Positions 27,576 through 37,412 of a stretch of DNA of 64,000 nt are shown piece after piece. Every line of letters starts with the position of its first letter. Position 1 is the first letter of the stretch. The notes under the pieces are model-generated. The model saw nothing but the letters and a program-made list of their open reading frames with translations. It ran no database searches and was not told where the DNA came from. The position numbers were made by a program, and so were the translations under genes. Source of the stretch: Aquimarina macrocephali JAMB N27 (lineage in GTDB: Bacteria; Bacteroidota; Bacteroidia; Flavobacteriales; Flavobacteriaceae); contig NZ_JACA01000014.1 of the NCBI RefSeq assembly GCF_000520995.1, positions 164,127 through 228,126 on the forward strand, given 5' to 3'.

Positions 27576-29738
27576 ATGAAAAAAATACTTCTGATAGTAC
27601 TTTGTTTTTTTTCTGCTTTACATACTCAGGCGCAAACAAAAACAATTCAATTTAAGAATGCTACAATTACTATAGACGGTCAGTTAGAGGAGCCTATTTG
27701 GAATGAACTTCATGAGCATACAGGATTTTATAATTATATGCCAACAGATGAAGGGTTAGCAGAAAATCAAACTTCTGTAAAACTATTTCATGATGGAGAA
27801 TATTTATATGTGAGTTTAATTTATAATGATACTACAACAAAAACACGAGTTAATTCATTAAAACGAGATGTTCCTATAGGGTTAAGTGATGGATTTGCCA
27901 TGGTTTTGGATACTCAAAATCAACAACAAAGTGCATATTATTTTTCAGTAAATAGTTACAGTACACAAATAGATGGTCTTGTTGAACGTATCAATGAAGG
28001 GTATAGTTTCAGTACAAGCTGGAGTACGGTATGGAAAGCCAAAGCTTTTATTAATGGAAAGCAAAAGCAATATGAAATAGCTATTCCATTAAAGGCACTA
28101 AATTTTAATGCGAATAATGCTGTTTTCGGAGTTCAGTTTTATGTTAGAGATATTAAAAAGAATTCCTGGACTATTTTAAAAAATGTAAAACGAAACTATC
28201 GCCTTTTTGACTTACGTTTTACAGAAAAAATGACCGTTGAAGCATTGCCTAATACATCAATTTCACGTTTTACGACAACACCATCTATTACCGCAAATTA
28301 TCAGAATGATGTGGTGGATGATGATACAAAAACTACTTTTAAACCAAGTTTAGATGTGCAATATAATGTAACTTCTTCTTTACGATTAGATGCGACAATA
28401 AATCCTGATTTTTCGCAGATTGATATTGACCAACAGGTAACAAACCTTACTCGGTTTTCGATTTTTTTTCCAGAAAGACGTAATTTTTTTCTTGAAAATT
28501 CAGATCTATTTTCAAATCTTGGTGTTGATGGAGTAAATCCTTTTTACTCAAGGCGTATTGGAGCAAATTCAGATATTCAATTTGGATTAAAATTATCAGG
28601 AAATGTATCTCCAAAAACTAGAATTGGAATTTTAGACGTACAAACAGATAAAGAAAACGAAATTGCATCAGAAAATTTTGGAGCCCTGGTTGCCGAGCAG
28701 CAATTATCAAAAAAATTTACTGCAACTGGTTTTCTTATCAATCGCCAACAAACAGATAAATTTAAATTCACTAATGACTATAATCGGGTAGTAGGAATCA
28801 ATCTCAATTATAAATCAGATAATAATAAATGGCTTGGTTTGGCAAATTATGGAAAGAGTTTTAATGATGGGATTTCTAAAGACAATAATTTTTATAATGC
28901 AGCAATTTGGTTTAATAAAAGAGGATTAAGCTGGAATGCTTCTATCAAAAATCTAGGTAAAAACTATATAACAGATGTTGGTTTTACACCTAGATTGTAT
29001 AATTATGATGCTATTAATGATGTTGTTATAAGAGAAGGGTATACCCAAACTACTGCGGGATTAGAGTACGAGAAATTTTATGAAAAATCAAAAAGATTAA
29101 ACTCTGTTCGTTATTTAAATTATAAGAATGATACCTATTTTGATGAACATGGTAAATTGAATCAGTCATCACACTTCTTAAACTCAGCTATATTCTTTAA
29201 AAATCTATCAGCTATATATTATGTGTTTAAATATGATTATGTTGATTTAAGATATGGTTTTGATCCATTGGGGAATGGTAATTCTTTAACCCCAGATGAG
29301 TATCGTTTTGGTATTTTAAAGGTTGGATACAATTCTGCCAATAATCAAAAATTAAGATACCGTTTTAATGTGCAAAAAGGGAATTATTATAGCGGAAAAA
29401 GAATAGCTGTGGGAGCATATTTAAATTATCAGTTATTACCTTTTGCTAATTTAGAATTAAGGTATGATATTAATAAAATTGATTTGAATCTGTTAGGAAA
29501 AGAAACTTTTCATTTAACTCGTTTTACGGGGCAAGTTTTCTTTTCAAATCGTTTAAACTGGACAACCTATGTGCAGTACAATACACAACGAGATAATTTT
29601 AATATCAACAGCAGATTACAATGGGAATACAAACCTTTATCATATGTATATTTGGTTGTTTCTGATAATTATAACAAAGATATCACTCGTACAAACTGGG
29701 GAGTCGCCTTTAAAATGAATTATCGATTTGATTTTTAA
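27576..29738 (+). CDS. DUF5916 outer-membrane protein with CBM9-like domain
   Basis: A 720-residue exported protein (signal peptide ending 'LHTQAQ'). Residues 22-215 form a CBM9-like beta-sandwich ('ITIDGQLEEPIWNEL', 'VKLFHDGEYLYVSLIYND', 'GFAMVLDTQNQQQSAYYFSVN'). The remaining ~480 residues are DUF5916: 'INPDFSQIDIDQQVTNLTRFSIFFPERRNFFLENSDLF', then many amphipathic strands ending in an aromatic residue ('AFKMNYRFDF'), as in an outer-membrane barrel. Proteins of this type are common in Bacteroidota, with unknown function. Confidence 0.87.
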   Translation: MKKILLIVLCFFSALHTQAQTKTIQFKNATITIDGQLEEPIWNELHEHTGFYNYMPTDEGLAENQTSVKLFHDGEYLYVSLIYNDTTTKTRVNSLKRDVPIGLSDGFAMVLDTQNQQQSAYYFSVNSYSTQIDGLVERINEGYSFSTSWSTVWKAKAFINGKQKQYEIAIPLKALNFNANNAVFGVQFYVRDIKKNSWTILKNVKRNYRLFDLRFTEKMTVEALPNTSISRFTTTPSITANYQNDVVDDDTKTTFKPSLDVQYNVTSSLRLDATINPDFSQIDIDQQVTNLTRFSIFFPERRNFFLENSDLFSNLGVDGVNPFYSRRIGANSDIQFGLKLSGNVSPKTRIGILDVQTDKENEIASENFGALVAEQQLSKKFTATGFLINRQQTDKFKFTNDYNRVVGINLNYKSDNNKWLGLANYGKSFNDGISKDNNFYNAAIWFNKRGLSWNASIKNLGKNYITDVGFTPRLYNYDAINDVVIREGYTQTTAGLEYEKFYEKSKRLNSVRYLNYKNDTYFDEHGKLNQSSHFLNSAIFFKNLSAIYYVFKYDYVDLRYGFDPLGNGNSLTPDEYRFGILKVGYNSANNQKLRYRFNVQKGNYYSGKRIAVGAYLNYQLLPFANLELRYDINKIDLNLLGKETFHLTRFTGQVFFSNRLNWTTYVQYNTQRDNFNINSRLQWEYKPLSYVYLVVSDNYNKDITRTNWGVAFKMNYRFDF

Positions 29739-29953
29739 TCTTTAGACTTTTAGAAAGTAGACGTAGTACAAGATGTATTTATTAAAGCAGAAAGTATTGT
29801 ATATGGAATAGAGAGTATCCTTTTTTGTGTACAAATAATTTACTCTATTTGATAAATAGTTACTTGTTAAAAGTATGTATATTTATCCCATCCTACATTT
29901 TAAAAATTACATATATACCTCATTTAGAATATTAGGAATCATTTTCAATATAG

Positions 29954-30877
29954 TTGAGTATTAAGAGTAAGAAAATTGCATTCGTGAAAGTATTTATTTC
30001 TCTAATTTTATTGGTTTTTACCTACTCTTTTAGTTTGGGTCAAACCATAATCCATGATCCGGGAGGAAATTTATCCCAACGTTGGCTAATCAATAATGAT
30101 ACTATTAAACTTTTTAAAATAGTACCATATAAACCAGTCTATTTCTTGCTGGCCAACTATACCAGTGATATAAATAATCAACCCATAAGTGATAACCCAA
30201 TAAATTCTGTAGATGAATCTTCTGATTTTTCAAATACCGAATTAAAATTTCAACTTAGTTTTAAAACCAGAGCTGTAAGAAACATATTTGGTAAAAAGAT
30301 AGGCGGTGATTTATGGGCTGCCTATACTCAATCTTCTAGATGGCAACTATACAGTGCACATATCTCCAGACCTTTTAGAGAAACTAATTATGAACCAGAA
30401 TTTATGCTAACCTTTCCTACAGCTTATAAAATTTGGGGACTCAATGGTGTATTTGCAGGGATTGGTGTTAATCATCAAAGTAATGGGAGGTCAAATCCCT
30501 TATCCAGAAGTTGGAACCGGGTTATTTTACAGGTTGGATGGGAAACCCCTTCTTTAAGTATTGTACTACGACCATGGTGGCGTGTACAAGAAACTCCTAT
30601 AGAAGACAACAACCCGGGAATAGAAAATTATATAGGAAGAGTGGAATTATTATCGGCATTCTCTAGAGGAAGACATGATGTAAGCATAATAGCAAGGCAT
30701 TCATTACGAGGAGGAAGTAGAAATCGAGGTAGTATTAAGTTGGATTATGCAATTAAAGTACTGGATCTATTACAGATTCATGCACAGGTATTTCATGGAT
30801 ATGGAGAAAGCCTTATAGATTATAATCATAAACAAACTACTGTTGGGATCGGGTTATCCCTTTTACAATGGAGGTAA
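29954..30877 (+). CDS. pldA: Outer-membrane phospholipase A (PldA-like)
   Basis: About 307 residues with a signal peptide ending near 'SFSLGQ'. The start is uncertain: TTG at 29954 or GTG at 29984. The catalytic signature of OMPLA is present as 'GVNHQSNGRSNPLSRSWNR', supplying the His and Ser of the His-Ser-Asn triad, with the downstream Asn in 'SWNR'. Flanking strands ('LSFKTRAVRN', 'LWAAYTQSSRWQLY', 'EFMLTFPTAYK') match the 12-strand barrel family. It hydrolyses membrane phospholipids, normally only when the outer membrane is disturbed and the enzyme dimerises. Single gene. Confidence 0.85.
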   Translation: MSIKSKKIAFVKVFISLILLVFTYSFSLGQTIIHDPGGNLSQRWLINNDTIKLFKIVPYKPVYFLLANYTSDINNQPISDNPINSVDESSDFSNTELKFQLSFKTRAVRNIFGKKIGGDLWAAYTQSSRWQLYSAHISRPFRETNYEPEFMLTFPTAYKIWGLNGVFAGIGVNHQSNGRSNPLSRSWNRVILQVGWETPSLSIVLRPWWRVQETPIEDNNPGIENYIGRVELLSAFSRGRHDVSIIARHSLRGGSRNRGSIKLDYAIKVLDLLQIHAQVFHGYGESLIDYNHKQTTVGIGLSLLQWR

Positions 30878-31062
30878 TATTTTCTAGAATAGAATACGAT
30901 AGGTAAATTTTATAGTATTATGTTTTAGTAAAAACCTCTACCTCTGGAGTATACTTATATCAAACTATAAAGTAGTTAAAAGTAACTCTTTTACTTTAAA
31001 ATAATTTACTATCTTTTCATTCGTTTATAGATCATCTAAATATAATCAACCAAGACCTCCTT

Positions 31063-32379
31063 ATGGAAATTTTCTCTTCTTACAATGTTATTATAGGAAT
31101 TTCGCTTATTATCATCTTATCCTTTATCTTTAATGGAGTTGCCAAAAAAACTAATGTTCCTGCGGTACTACTATTAATTGTTCTGGGGATTATCATACAA
31201 TATATTCTTAAAGCTTTTGGAGGCGATACTATTGATTTTTTCCCAATGCTGGAAATGCTGGGTATTGTAGGGTTGATTATGATCGTTCTCGAGGCAGCCT
31301 TGGAGTTAGAGTTAAAAAGTGATAAACTCATGCCCATTCTTAAATCGATGGCCATTGCTTTAATTGGATTGGTAGCCTCTACATTTATAGCAGCTGTGAT
31401 TTTAAAAGCATTAGTAAAAGGAATGACAATGCAATCTGCATGGTTGTATGCCACACCATTATCTATATTATCCAGTGCAATTATTATACCTAGCGTATCA
31501 TCACTGCCAACTGCAAAAAAAGAATTTCATATCTATGAAAGTACATTTTCTGATATTCTGGGAATTATGCTGTTTTATTTCCTTACCGGAAGATTAAATC
31601 CAGCAGAAGATTCGGGAGTAGGTGGTTTTTTTCTTAATCTAATTCTTACGATTGTGATTTCGTTAGTAGCTAGTTATGCTATTATTCTGATATTTCAGAA
31701 GATCAAAAGCCAGGTAAAACTGTTTTTACTTATCGCAGTACTATTGTTATTATACGCTTTAGGAAAAAAAATGCACTTATCATCATTAATAATCATTCTG
31801 ATCTTTGGATTAGTTATTGCCAATATGAAATTATTTTTTCAAGGAAAACTTAGAGGATACCTTCATCTCGAAAAAGCAAAATCTATCTATCATGAGTTGC
31901 ACGTAATTACTGCAGAAACTGCCTTTGTGATACGTACATTGTTCTTTGTGATTTTCGGAATTACCATTGTGCTTTCTTCCTTGTTAAGTCTAAAAGTTAC
32001 TCTGATTAGTCTTTTGATATTAATCTCTATTTATGTTATACGATATGGGTTGCTACGCCTTTTTATGGGAAAAGATATTTCACCCCAATTGTTTATTGCA
32101 CCAAGGGGGTTAATTACAGTACTTTTATTTTATGCTATCCCCGCAGAAGCTATGATTGAAGGATTCGAACCGGGAATATTGTTATTTGTAATTATAGGTA
32201 CTAGCTTGATTATGACAGGAGGGATGATAAGAGATAAAAAAATGAATCCAACTCAAGAATTGGAAACAGCAGAACCTAATGAAAGTATAGAAGAAACTGA
32301 ATACTTTATTAATAACACAACAGATCTAAGTGAGATTGATGATGCTTTATCATCATCTGATGAACATGAAACCGAATAA
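31063..32379 (+). CDS. Cation/proton antiporter, CPA family
   Basis: A 438-residue inner-membrane protein with about 12 hydrophobic segments covering residues 5-390 and an acidic cytoplasmic tail (395-438). Motifs such as 'VPAVLLLIVLGI', 'SSAIIIPSV' and 'FIAPRGLITVLLFYAIP' match Na+/H+ exchangers of the CPA1/NhaP type. The likely role is sodium or potassium extrusion and pH homeostasis. The stop codon overlaps the start of the WYL regulator gene by 1 nt. Confidence 0.85.
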   Translation: MEIFSSYNVIIGISLIIILSFIFNGVAKKTNVPAVLLLIVLGIIIQYILKAFGGDTIDFFPMLEMLGIVGLIMIVLEAALELELKSDKLMPILKSMAIALIGLVASTFIAAVILKALVKGMTMQSAWLYATPLSILSSAIIIPSVSSLPTAKKEFHIYESTFSDILGIMLFYFLTGRLNPAEDSGVGGFFLNLILTIVISLVASYAIILIFQKIKSQVKLFLLIAVLLLLYALGKKMHLSSLIIILIFGLVIANMKLFFQGKLRGYLHLEKAKSIYHELHVITAETAFVIRTLFFVIFGITIVLSSLLSLKVTLISLLILISIYVIRYGLLRLFMGKDISPQLFIAPRGLITVLLFYAIPAEAMIEGFEPGILLFVIIGTSLIMTGGMIRDKKMNPTQELETAEPNESIEETEYFINNTTDLSEIDDALSSSDEHETE

Positions 32380-33095
32380 TGAAACGTTTACATCGATTAA
32401 CAGCCATATTAGTAAAATTACAATCCAAAAAAGTTGTTCAGGCAGCAGAACTCGCGAATAAGTTTGATGTGAGTTTACGTACCATATATAGAGATATGCA
32501 GGCTCTCACTGATGCAGGAGTGCCAATTGGCGCCGAAGCAGGTACAGGATATTATCTGGTAGATGGGTACTCTTTACCACCAGTTATGTTTACCGAAAAA
32601 GAGGCAAATGCACTACTTACTGCGTCCAAAATTATAAAAACCAATAATGACCAATCCCTGATTAATGAATATCAGGAAGCTATAGATAAGGTAATTGCAG
32701 TACTTAAAACTACACAAAAAGAAAAACTCAAAATTCTAGAAGAACGCGTTTTTACGTATAACAGAACTGCAATTCACCCAAGTACTTCTTTATCTGTCAT
32801 TCAACAAGCCATTACAGATTTTAGAGTGCTCGAAATCCAATACACCAAAGCATCCGGGGAGTATAGTAAAAGGTTGATTGAACCACTTGGAGCTTATTTT
32901 ACTAACAATACCTGGATTATGATTGCTCATTGTAGATTAAGAAAAGATTACCGTGAGTTTAGAACAGATCGTATTGTTAATCTTATTGAAACTCAAGAAC
33001 TTTTTTCTCCTAAACATTTTAGTCTGGAAGATTATTACAAAAAAAGAGCTGAAGAGTGTAGCTATTCAACTTTTCCAAAAGAAAAATACTACTGA
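32379..33095 (+). CDS. YafY-type HTH / WYL-domain transcriptional regulator
   Basis: A 238-residue regulator. Residues 1-60 form an HTH_11 winged helix ('RLHRLTAILVKLQSKKVVQAAELANKFDVSLRTIYRDMQAL'), followed by a linker and a WYL domain from about 130 ('LEIQYTKASGEYSKRLIEPLGAYFTNNTWIMIAHCRLRKDYREFRTDRI'). WYL domains bind small ligands or nucleic acids and switch the regulator. It overlaps the antiporter stop by 1 nt and precedes a small alpha/beta protein gene, which may be its target. Confidence 0.88.
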   Translation: MKRLHRLTAILVKLQSKKVVQAAELANKFDVSLRTIYRDMQALTDAGVPIGAEAGTGYYLVDGYSLPPVMFTEKEANALLTASKIIKTNNDQSLINEYQEAIDKVIAVLKTTQKEKLKILEERVFTYNRTAIHPSTSLSVIQQAITDFRVLEIQYTKASGEYSKRLIEPLGAYFTNNTWIMIAHCRLRKDYREFRTDRIVNLIETQELFSPKHFSLEDYYKKRAEECSYSTFPKEKYY

Positions 33096-33221
33096 CATAG
33101 GGTTGTCACAGGTGTGATTTAGTTTTGATGAAAATCATAAATTACAAACAATTAATCCTAATCAATTATGGTAAGCCTATTGTTTAATTGTGCAACAAAA
33201 CTTAATCAAAACCCTTTGTTA

Positions 33222-33536
33222 ATGAAAACCAGAAGTAAAGTAGTAGAAGTTGTATTATTTGAAGTAAATCCAGGATATTCAAATACAGAAGCCGAAAAAG
33301 CATTATCTTCTTTAAATGATGTTTTAAAACTATATTACGGATTTATAGAAAGAACTACAGCAAAAAATGGAGATGGAAAATATATAGATATTGTGTATTG
33401 GAGTGATATGAAATCTGCCAAAGATGCAGCTACAGATATTATGAAAAACGATATAGCCACTTCGGCTTTTAGTATCATTAAACCCGAATCGGTTCAAATG
33501 CATCACTTTGATACTTTTAATCAATTTGAAGAATAA
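33222..33536 (+). CDS. Small dimeric alpha/beta-barrel-like protein
   Basis: About 104 residues when started at the ATG at 33222 ('MKTRSKVVEVVLFEVNPGYS'); a GTA-preceded ATG at 33168 would add 18 residues with no family resemblance. The pattern beta-alpha-beta-beta-alpha-beta with 'YGFIERTTAKNGDGKYIDIVYWSDMKSAKDAATDIM' fits the ABM/dimeric ferredoxin-like superfamily. Members act as monooxygenases or stress proteins, but no catalytic residues can be assigned here. It lies downstream of the YafY-type regulator; in related genomes such regulators often neighbour genes of this type. Confidence 0.65.
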   Translation: MKTRSKVVEVVLFEVNPGYSNTEAEKALSSLNDVLKLYYGFIERTTAKNGDGKYIDIVYWSDMKSAKDAATDIMKNDIATSAFSIIKPESVQMHHFDTFNQFEE

Positions 33537-33558
33537 TTCTTTTTTTAAGTATTAAAAT

Positions 33559-33579
33559 ACCCTCTTCTACGAAGGGGGT
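33559..33579 (+). terminator. Hairpin, possible terminator
   Basis: A 9-bp stem 'accctcttc' / 'gaagggggt' with one G-T pair and a 3-nt loop, 23 nt after the stop of the small protein gene. It lacks a T-run, so it is weak evidence. Confidence 0.4.
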
Positions 33580-33653
33580 TAAGAAACTTACTTTTCTTAC
33601 CTATACACTATTTTTTTACATTTGAAAAAGTACATTATACACATATCATTACT

Positions 33654-34454
33654 ATGATTCCAGAACATATTCTTAATAGAAAAGGAGCTAGAAGTTTTAA
33701 AGACCTTGATACCGAAGTTATATCCTATTTAAATAAAGGATTGATCCAAACTGCAAATCTTATGGAGTGGCTTACTGTGGACCAGTTGGTACTCTTAAAA
33801 AAGATTCTTGATGATCTAAAAAAGCCGGATTGGTATGATAGCTTTTATGAGGCCGTGTCAGCCCAAAAGAAACCTTCTGCTAATGCTAATACCAAAGTTA
33901 TAGGAATGACATTTCTACAGCTAACCAATGACCAAAGTATTATTGATTACCTTTCTAATCATACTTCTGATGTACCACGGTGCTGGGCTACATATTGGGC
34001 AGGTCTTCGAGAAAGCGAAATTGATAAAAAACTTAAAGTCATTGCTCCTTATGCAGCAGATGTACACTTTGGAGTTAGAGAAGTAGCAATATTTGCCTGT
34101 AAAGAAGCTATTATTGAGAATCTGGATATGGCAATAGATATTTTATCAGAATGGACTTCTAGTACTGATGAAAATGTTAGACGATATGCTGTAGAAACTA
34201 CACGTCCCATAGGAGTGTGGACCAAAAAAATAGATGAACTCAAAGAATACCCAGAAAAAGGGATTCCATTACTAGACCCTCTTAAATCGGATTCTTCTAA
34301 ATATGTTAGGGATTCTGTTGGCAACTGGCTAAATGATGCCAGCAAAACCAGGCCAGATTGGGTGAAAAATATATGCGCCAGATGGGCAAAAGAATCCACG
34401 ACCAAAGAAACACAGTATATTCTTAAAAAAGCACTGCGAACTATAAATAAGTAA
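33654..34454 (+). CDS. HEAT-like repeat protein, DNA alkylation repair (AlkC/AlkD) superfamily
   Basis: A 266-residue all-helical protein. Repeats with conserved Asp/Arg and Trp ('DVPRCWATYWAGL', 'VHFGVREVAIFACKEAI', 'SSTDENVRRYAVETTRP', 'DSSKYVRDSVGNWLNDASKTRPDWV') are those of the AlkC/AlkD HEAT-like family. In that family aromatic and acidic residues remove alkylated bases without flipping them. Whether this member is an active glycosylase cannot be judged from the sequence alone. Single gene followed by a weak hairpin. Confidence 0.75.
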   Translation: MIPEHILNRKGARSFKDLDTEVISYLNKGLIQTANLMEWLTVDQLVLLKKILDDLKKPDWYDSFYEAVSAQKKPSANANTKVIGMTFLQLTNDQSIIDYLSNHTSDVPRCWATYWAGLRESEIDKKLKVIAPYAADVHFGVREVAIFACKEAIIENLDMAIDILSEWTSSTDENVRRYAVETTRPIGVWTKKIDELKEYPEKGIPLLDPLKSDSSKYVRDSVGNWLNDASKTRPDWVKNICARWAKESTTKETQYILKKALRTINK

Positions 34455-34468
34455 AGATGAGTTCTAAG

Positions 34469-34493
34469 ATAGAATATCAGGATTTCTATTTTT
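34469..34493 (+). terminator. Weak hairpin with T-run
   Basis: A 6-bp stem 'atagaa' / 'ttctat' (34469-34474, 34484-34489) followed by five T, 15 nt after the stop of the HEAT-repeat gene. The short stem makes this tentative. Confidence 0.4.
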
Positions 34494-34729
34494 CAACAGA
34501 ATCTAATCTTAATACCAACTAGTCATAAAATGATATAATATAGTTCATCCTATTGCGAATTCTTCACTGAATGTTGATAATGAAATTTTTTGGTTATTTT
34601 TTTATTAAATAATCATTAACACTGCTTGTTTTTGAGATAATTACAATCAGTATCTATTGGGTTTTTCATAGTTTTAAATGATTTTTAAATCAATAAAAAC
34701 AAGTTAAAAAAAATAGGTTCGTTTTATTC

Positions 34730-36139
34730 ATGAATATTCTTCATACAAGTTTTGAATGTTATCCCATTGCCAAAGTTGGTGGGCTGGCAGACGTTGTAGG
34801 GGCTTTGCCAAAATACCAAAACAAAATGGAGCTTACTACTAGTGTAATAACTCCATTTTATGATAATCAATTTGTCAAGGATTCGAAGCTCAAAACGATA
34901 TACAAAAGCACAATACAGTTAGGAGAGCTCAGATATCCATATGTCATAGAAAAAATAAAATCTCCTGATATTGGATTCAATGCATATCTCGTATATATCA
35001 AAGGAGTATTAGATAGGCCCAATGTGTATAATTACGAGGATGATGCAGAGCGATGCATTACTTTTCAATTAGCAGTTTTGGATTGGATAACAAGTTTAGA
35101 GGAGATGCCTGATGTAGTTCACTGTCATGATCATCATACGGCATTGATTCCTTTTTTGATGACCCATGCAAAACCATATGTAAACCTTCAGAAAACACCT
35201 ACAGTCTTAACTATTCATAATGCACAATACCAAGGGCAGTTATCATATGATAAATTACATTACTTACCTGCTTTCGATAAAGAGAAAATAGGGCTGCTAG
35301 ACTGGGATAACTGTATTAATCCATTGGCTTCAGGAATTAAATGTGCTTGGAGAGTAACTACGGTTTCCCCAAGTTATATGGAAGAGCTGCAAGATAACGC
35401 AAATGGCCTGGAAGGACTTTTAAGGCATGAAAGAAAAAAATGTATAGGAATCCTTAATGGTATTGATACTCATACCTGGAACCCCGAAACAGATCCAATG
35501 GTAATTAGCAATTATCAAGAGTCTAATGTAGTTTTTGCCAAAAACGAAAATAAAAAATGGATCTGTACTCATTATGATTTAGACATAGATAAACCTCTTT
35601 TTGGCTTTATTGGACGGTTAGTAGGAGAAAAAGGAGCAGATCTCCTACCAGACATTATTAGAGAATCTCTGTGCACTACAGATATAAACATTATGATTTT
35701 GGGTTCTGGAAATCCCGAAACAGAAGAGCAATTGCGAGCATTACAAGAAAAATTTACCGGTAGATATAATGCATACATAGGGTATGATGAAAAGTTATCT
35801 CATATCATTTATGCAGGAGTAGATTTTTTATTAATGCCGTCTCGGGTAGAGCCTTGCGGCCTTAATCAGATGTATGCATTGCGGTATGGAACCATTCCTA
35901 TAGTTAGAAGAATCGGTGGACTTAAGGATACAGTTATTGATGTAGGAGAAGAAGGTTTTGGGATATGTCATGATAATGCCTCAGTGCAGGATGTTTGCTA
36001 TGCAATAGAACGTGCAGTAAACCTATATAATGATCAAATAAAATATAGAAATATACAAAAACAAGTAATGAAAATCGATCACTCATGGGATCGATCTGCT
36101 CATCAATATATTGCCATATACAAATCACTAATATCATAA
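34730..36139 (+). CDS. glgA: Glycogen synthase
   Basis: A 469-residue GT5 glycosyltransferase that elongates alpha-1,4-glucan from ADP-glucose. The N-terminal 'AKVGGLADVVGALP' is the KxGGL ADP-glucose site. The GT-B C-terminal half has 'GFIGRLVGEKGADLL' and the conserved 'MPSRVEPCGLNQMYALRYGTIPIVRRIGGLKDTV'. It heads the operon glgA-glgC-glgB-GH31; glgC starts 1 nt after its stop. A 275-nt upstream region with AT-rich sequence should contain the promoter, but no clear motif was found. Confidence 0.95.
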   Translation: MNILHTSFECYPIAKVGGLADVVGALPKYQNKMELTTSVITPFYDNQFVKDSKLKTIYKSTIQLGELRYPYVIEKIKSPDIGFNAYLVYIKGVLDRPNVYNYEDDAERCITFQLAVLDWITSLEEMPDVVHCHDHHTALIPFLMTHAKPYVNLQKTPTVLTIHNAQYQGQLSYDKLHYLPAFDKEKIGLLDWDNCINPLASGIKCAWRVTTVSPSYMEELQDNANGLEGLLRHERKKCIGILNGIDTHTWNPETDPMVISNYQESNVVFAKNENKKWICTHYDLDIDKPLFGFIGRLVGEKGADLLPDIIRESLCTTDINIMILGSGNPETEEQLRALQEKFTGRYNAYIGYDEKLSHIIYAGVDFLLMPSRVEPCGLNQMYALRYGTIPIVRRIGGLKDTVIDVGEEGFGICHDNASVQDVCYAIERAVNLYNDQIKYRNIQKQVMKIDHSWDRSAHQYIAIYKSLIS

Positions 36140-36140
36140 A

Positions 36141-37412
36141 ATGATCAATAAAAAAGTTCTTGCCATTATTTTAGGAGGAGGTCAGGGAACCCGATTATCC
36201 CCACTTACAGATCAACGATCTAAACCTGCAGTATCTATAGCTGGAAAGTACAGGTTAGTAGATATTCCTATTTCTAATTGTATACATTGTGATATAAAAA
36301 GAATGTTCGTGCTTACTCAGTTTAACTCTGCATCCTTGAATAGGCACATTAAGAACACTTACATTTTTAGTAATTTTAGTGATGCTTTTGTTGATATTCT
36401 GGCAGCAGAGCAAACTCCTGATAATAAAACATGGTATCAAGGTACTGCAGATGCAGTACGCCAATCGATGTATCAATTATTAAACCATGAGTTCGAATAC
36501 GCATTGATCTTATCTGGTGATCAGTTATATCAAATGGATTTTAATGAGATGTTAGATGCGCATGTAGATAAGGGAGCCGATATTTCTATCGCAACTATTC
36601 CTGTTAAATCTAAAGAAGCCACTCAGTTTGGGATCCTAAAAACAGATGAGGATAGTTTTATCTCTTCTTTTGTAGAAAAACCAGATCTGGAAGAACTTTC
36701 TGGATGGGAGTCTGAAGTAAGTGATGAAATGAAAAAAGAGAACAGACATTATCTTGCATCCATGGGGATTTATGTATTTAATAAACAACTTCTGGTTGAT
36801 ATTTTATCAAATCCAGATACTGTTGACTTCGGAAAAGAAATTATTCCACAGGCAATTTCAAAAAATAAAGTATTGGCATATCAATATGAAGGATATTGGA
36901 CAGATATTGGAAATGTACCTGCTTTTTTTGAAGCAAACATTAACTTAACCGATGATATTCCTCAATTCGATTTATTCAACAATGAAAATTCGGTTTTAAC
37001 CAGGCCACGTATACTTCCTCCTTCAAAAATTTCGGGCACCCAATTAAACAAATCCATGATTGCCGAAGGTTGTATTATTAATGCTAAAGAAATAGAACGC
37101 TCAGTAATTGGTATTCGCTCAAGAATCGGAGACGATACAATGATCAAAAACACCTATATGATCGGAAGTAATACTTATCAAAATATGAATGAATTAGAAA
37201 ATGATCGCGATAATGGGATTCCGCCGATCGGTGTAGGAGATCGATGTTCTATTACTAATACTATTATCGATAAAGATGCTAGGATAGGAAATGATGTTGT
37301 TATTAATGGAGGAACTCATCTTGAAGACACCGAACAAGATTCATATGTAATAAGAGAAGGAGTTGTTGTTATAAAAAAGGGGACTGTAATCCCTGATGGA
37401 TTTAAATTATAG
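36141..37412 (+). CDS. glgC: Glucose-1-phosphate adenylyltransferase
   Basis: A 423-residue enzyme making ADP-glucose from ATP and glucose-1-phosphate. The N-terminal nucleotidyltransferase has 'LGGGQGTRLSPLTDQRSKPAV', 'YRLVDIPISNC' and 'WYQGTADAVRQ'. The C-terminal left-handed beta-helix (about 300-423) carries the hexapeptide repeats. 'YWTDIGNVPAFFEAN' marks the sugar-phosphate site region. Enzymes of this class are allosteric and set the flux into glycogen. Its stop overlaps the GTG start of glgB by 1 nt. Confidence 0.96.
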   Translation: MINKKVLAIILGGGQGTRLSPLTDQRSKPAVSIAGKYRLVDIPISNCIHCDIKRMFVLTQFNSASLNRHIKNTYIFSNFSDAFVDILAAEQTPDNKTWYQGTADAVRQSMYQLLNHEFEYALILSGDQLYQMDFNEMLDAHVDKGADISIATIPVKSKEATQFGILKTDEDSFISSFVEKPDLEELSGWESEVSDEMKKENRHYLASMGIYVFNKQLLVDILSNPDTVDFGKEIIPQAISKNKVLAYQYEGYWTDIGNVPAFFEANINLTDDIPQFDLFNNENSVLTRPRILPPSKISGTQLNKSMIAEGCIINAKEIERSVIGIRSRIGDDTMIKNTYMIGSNTYQNMNELENDRDNGIPPIGVGDRCSITNTIIDKDARIGNDVVINGGTHLEDTEQDSYVIREGVVVIKKGTVIPDGFKL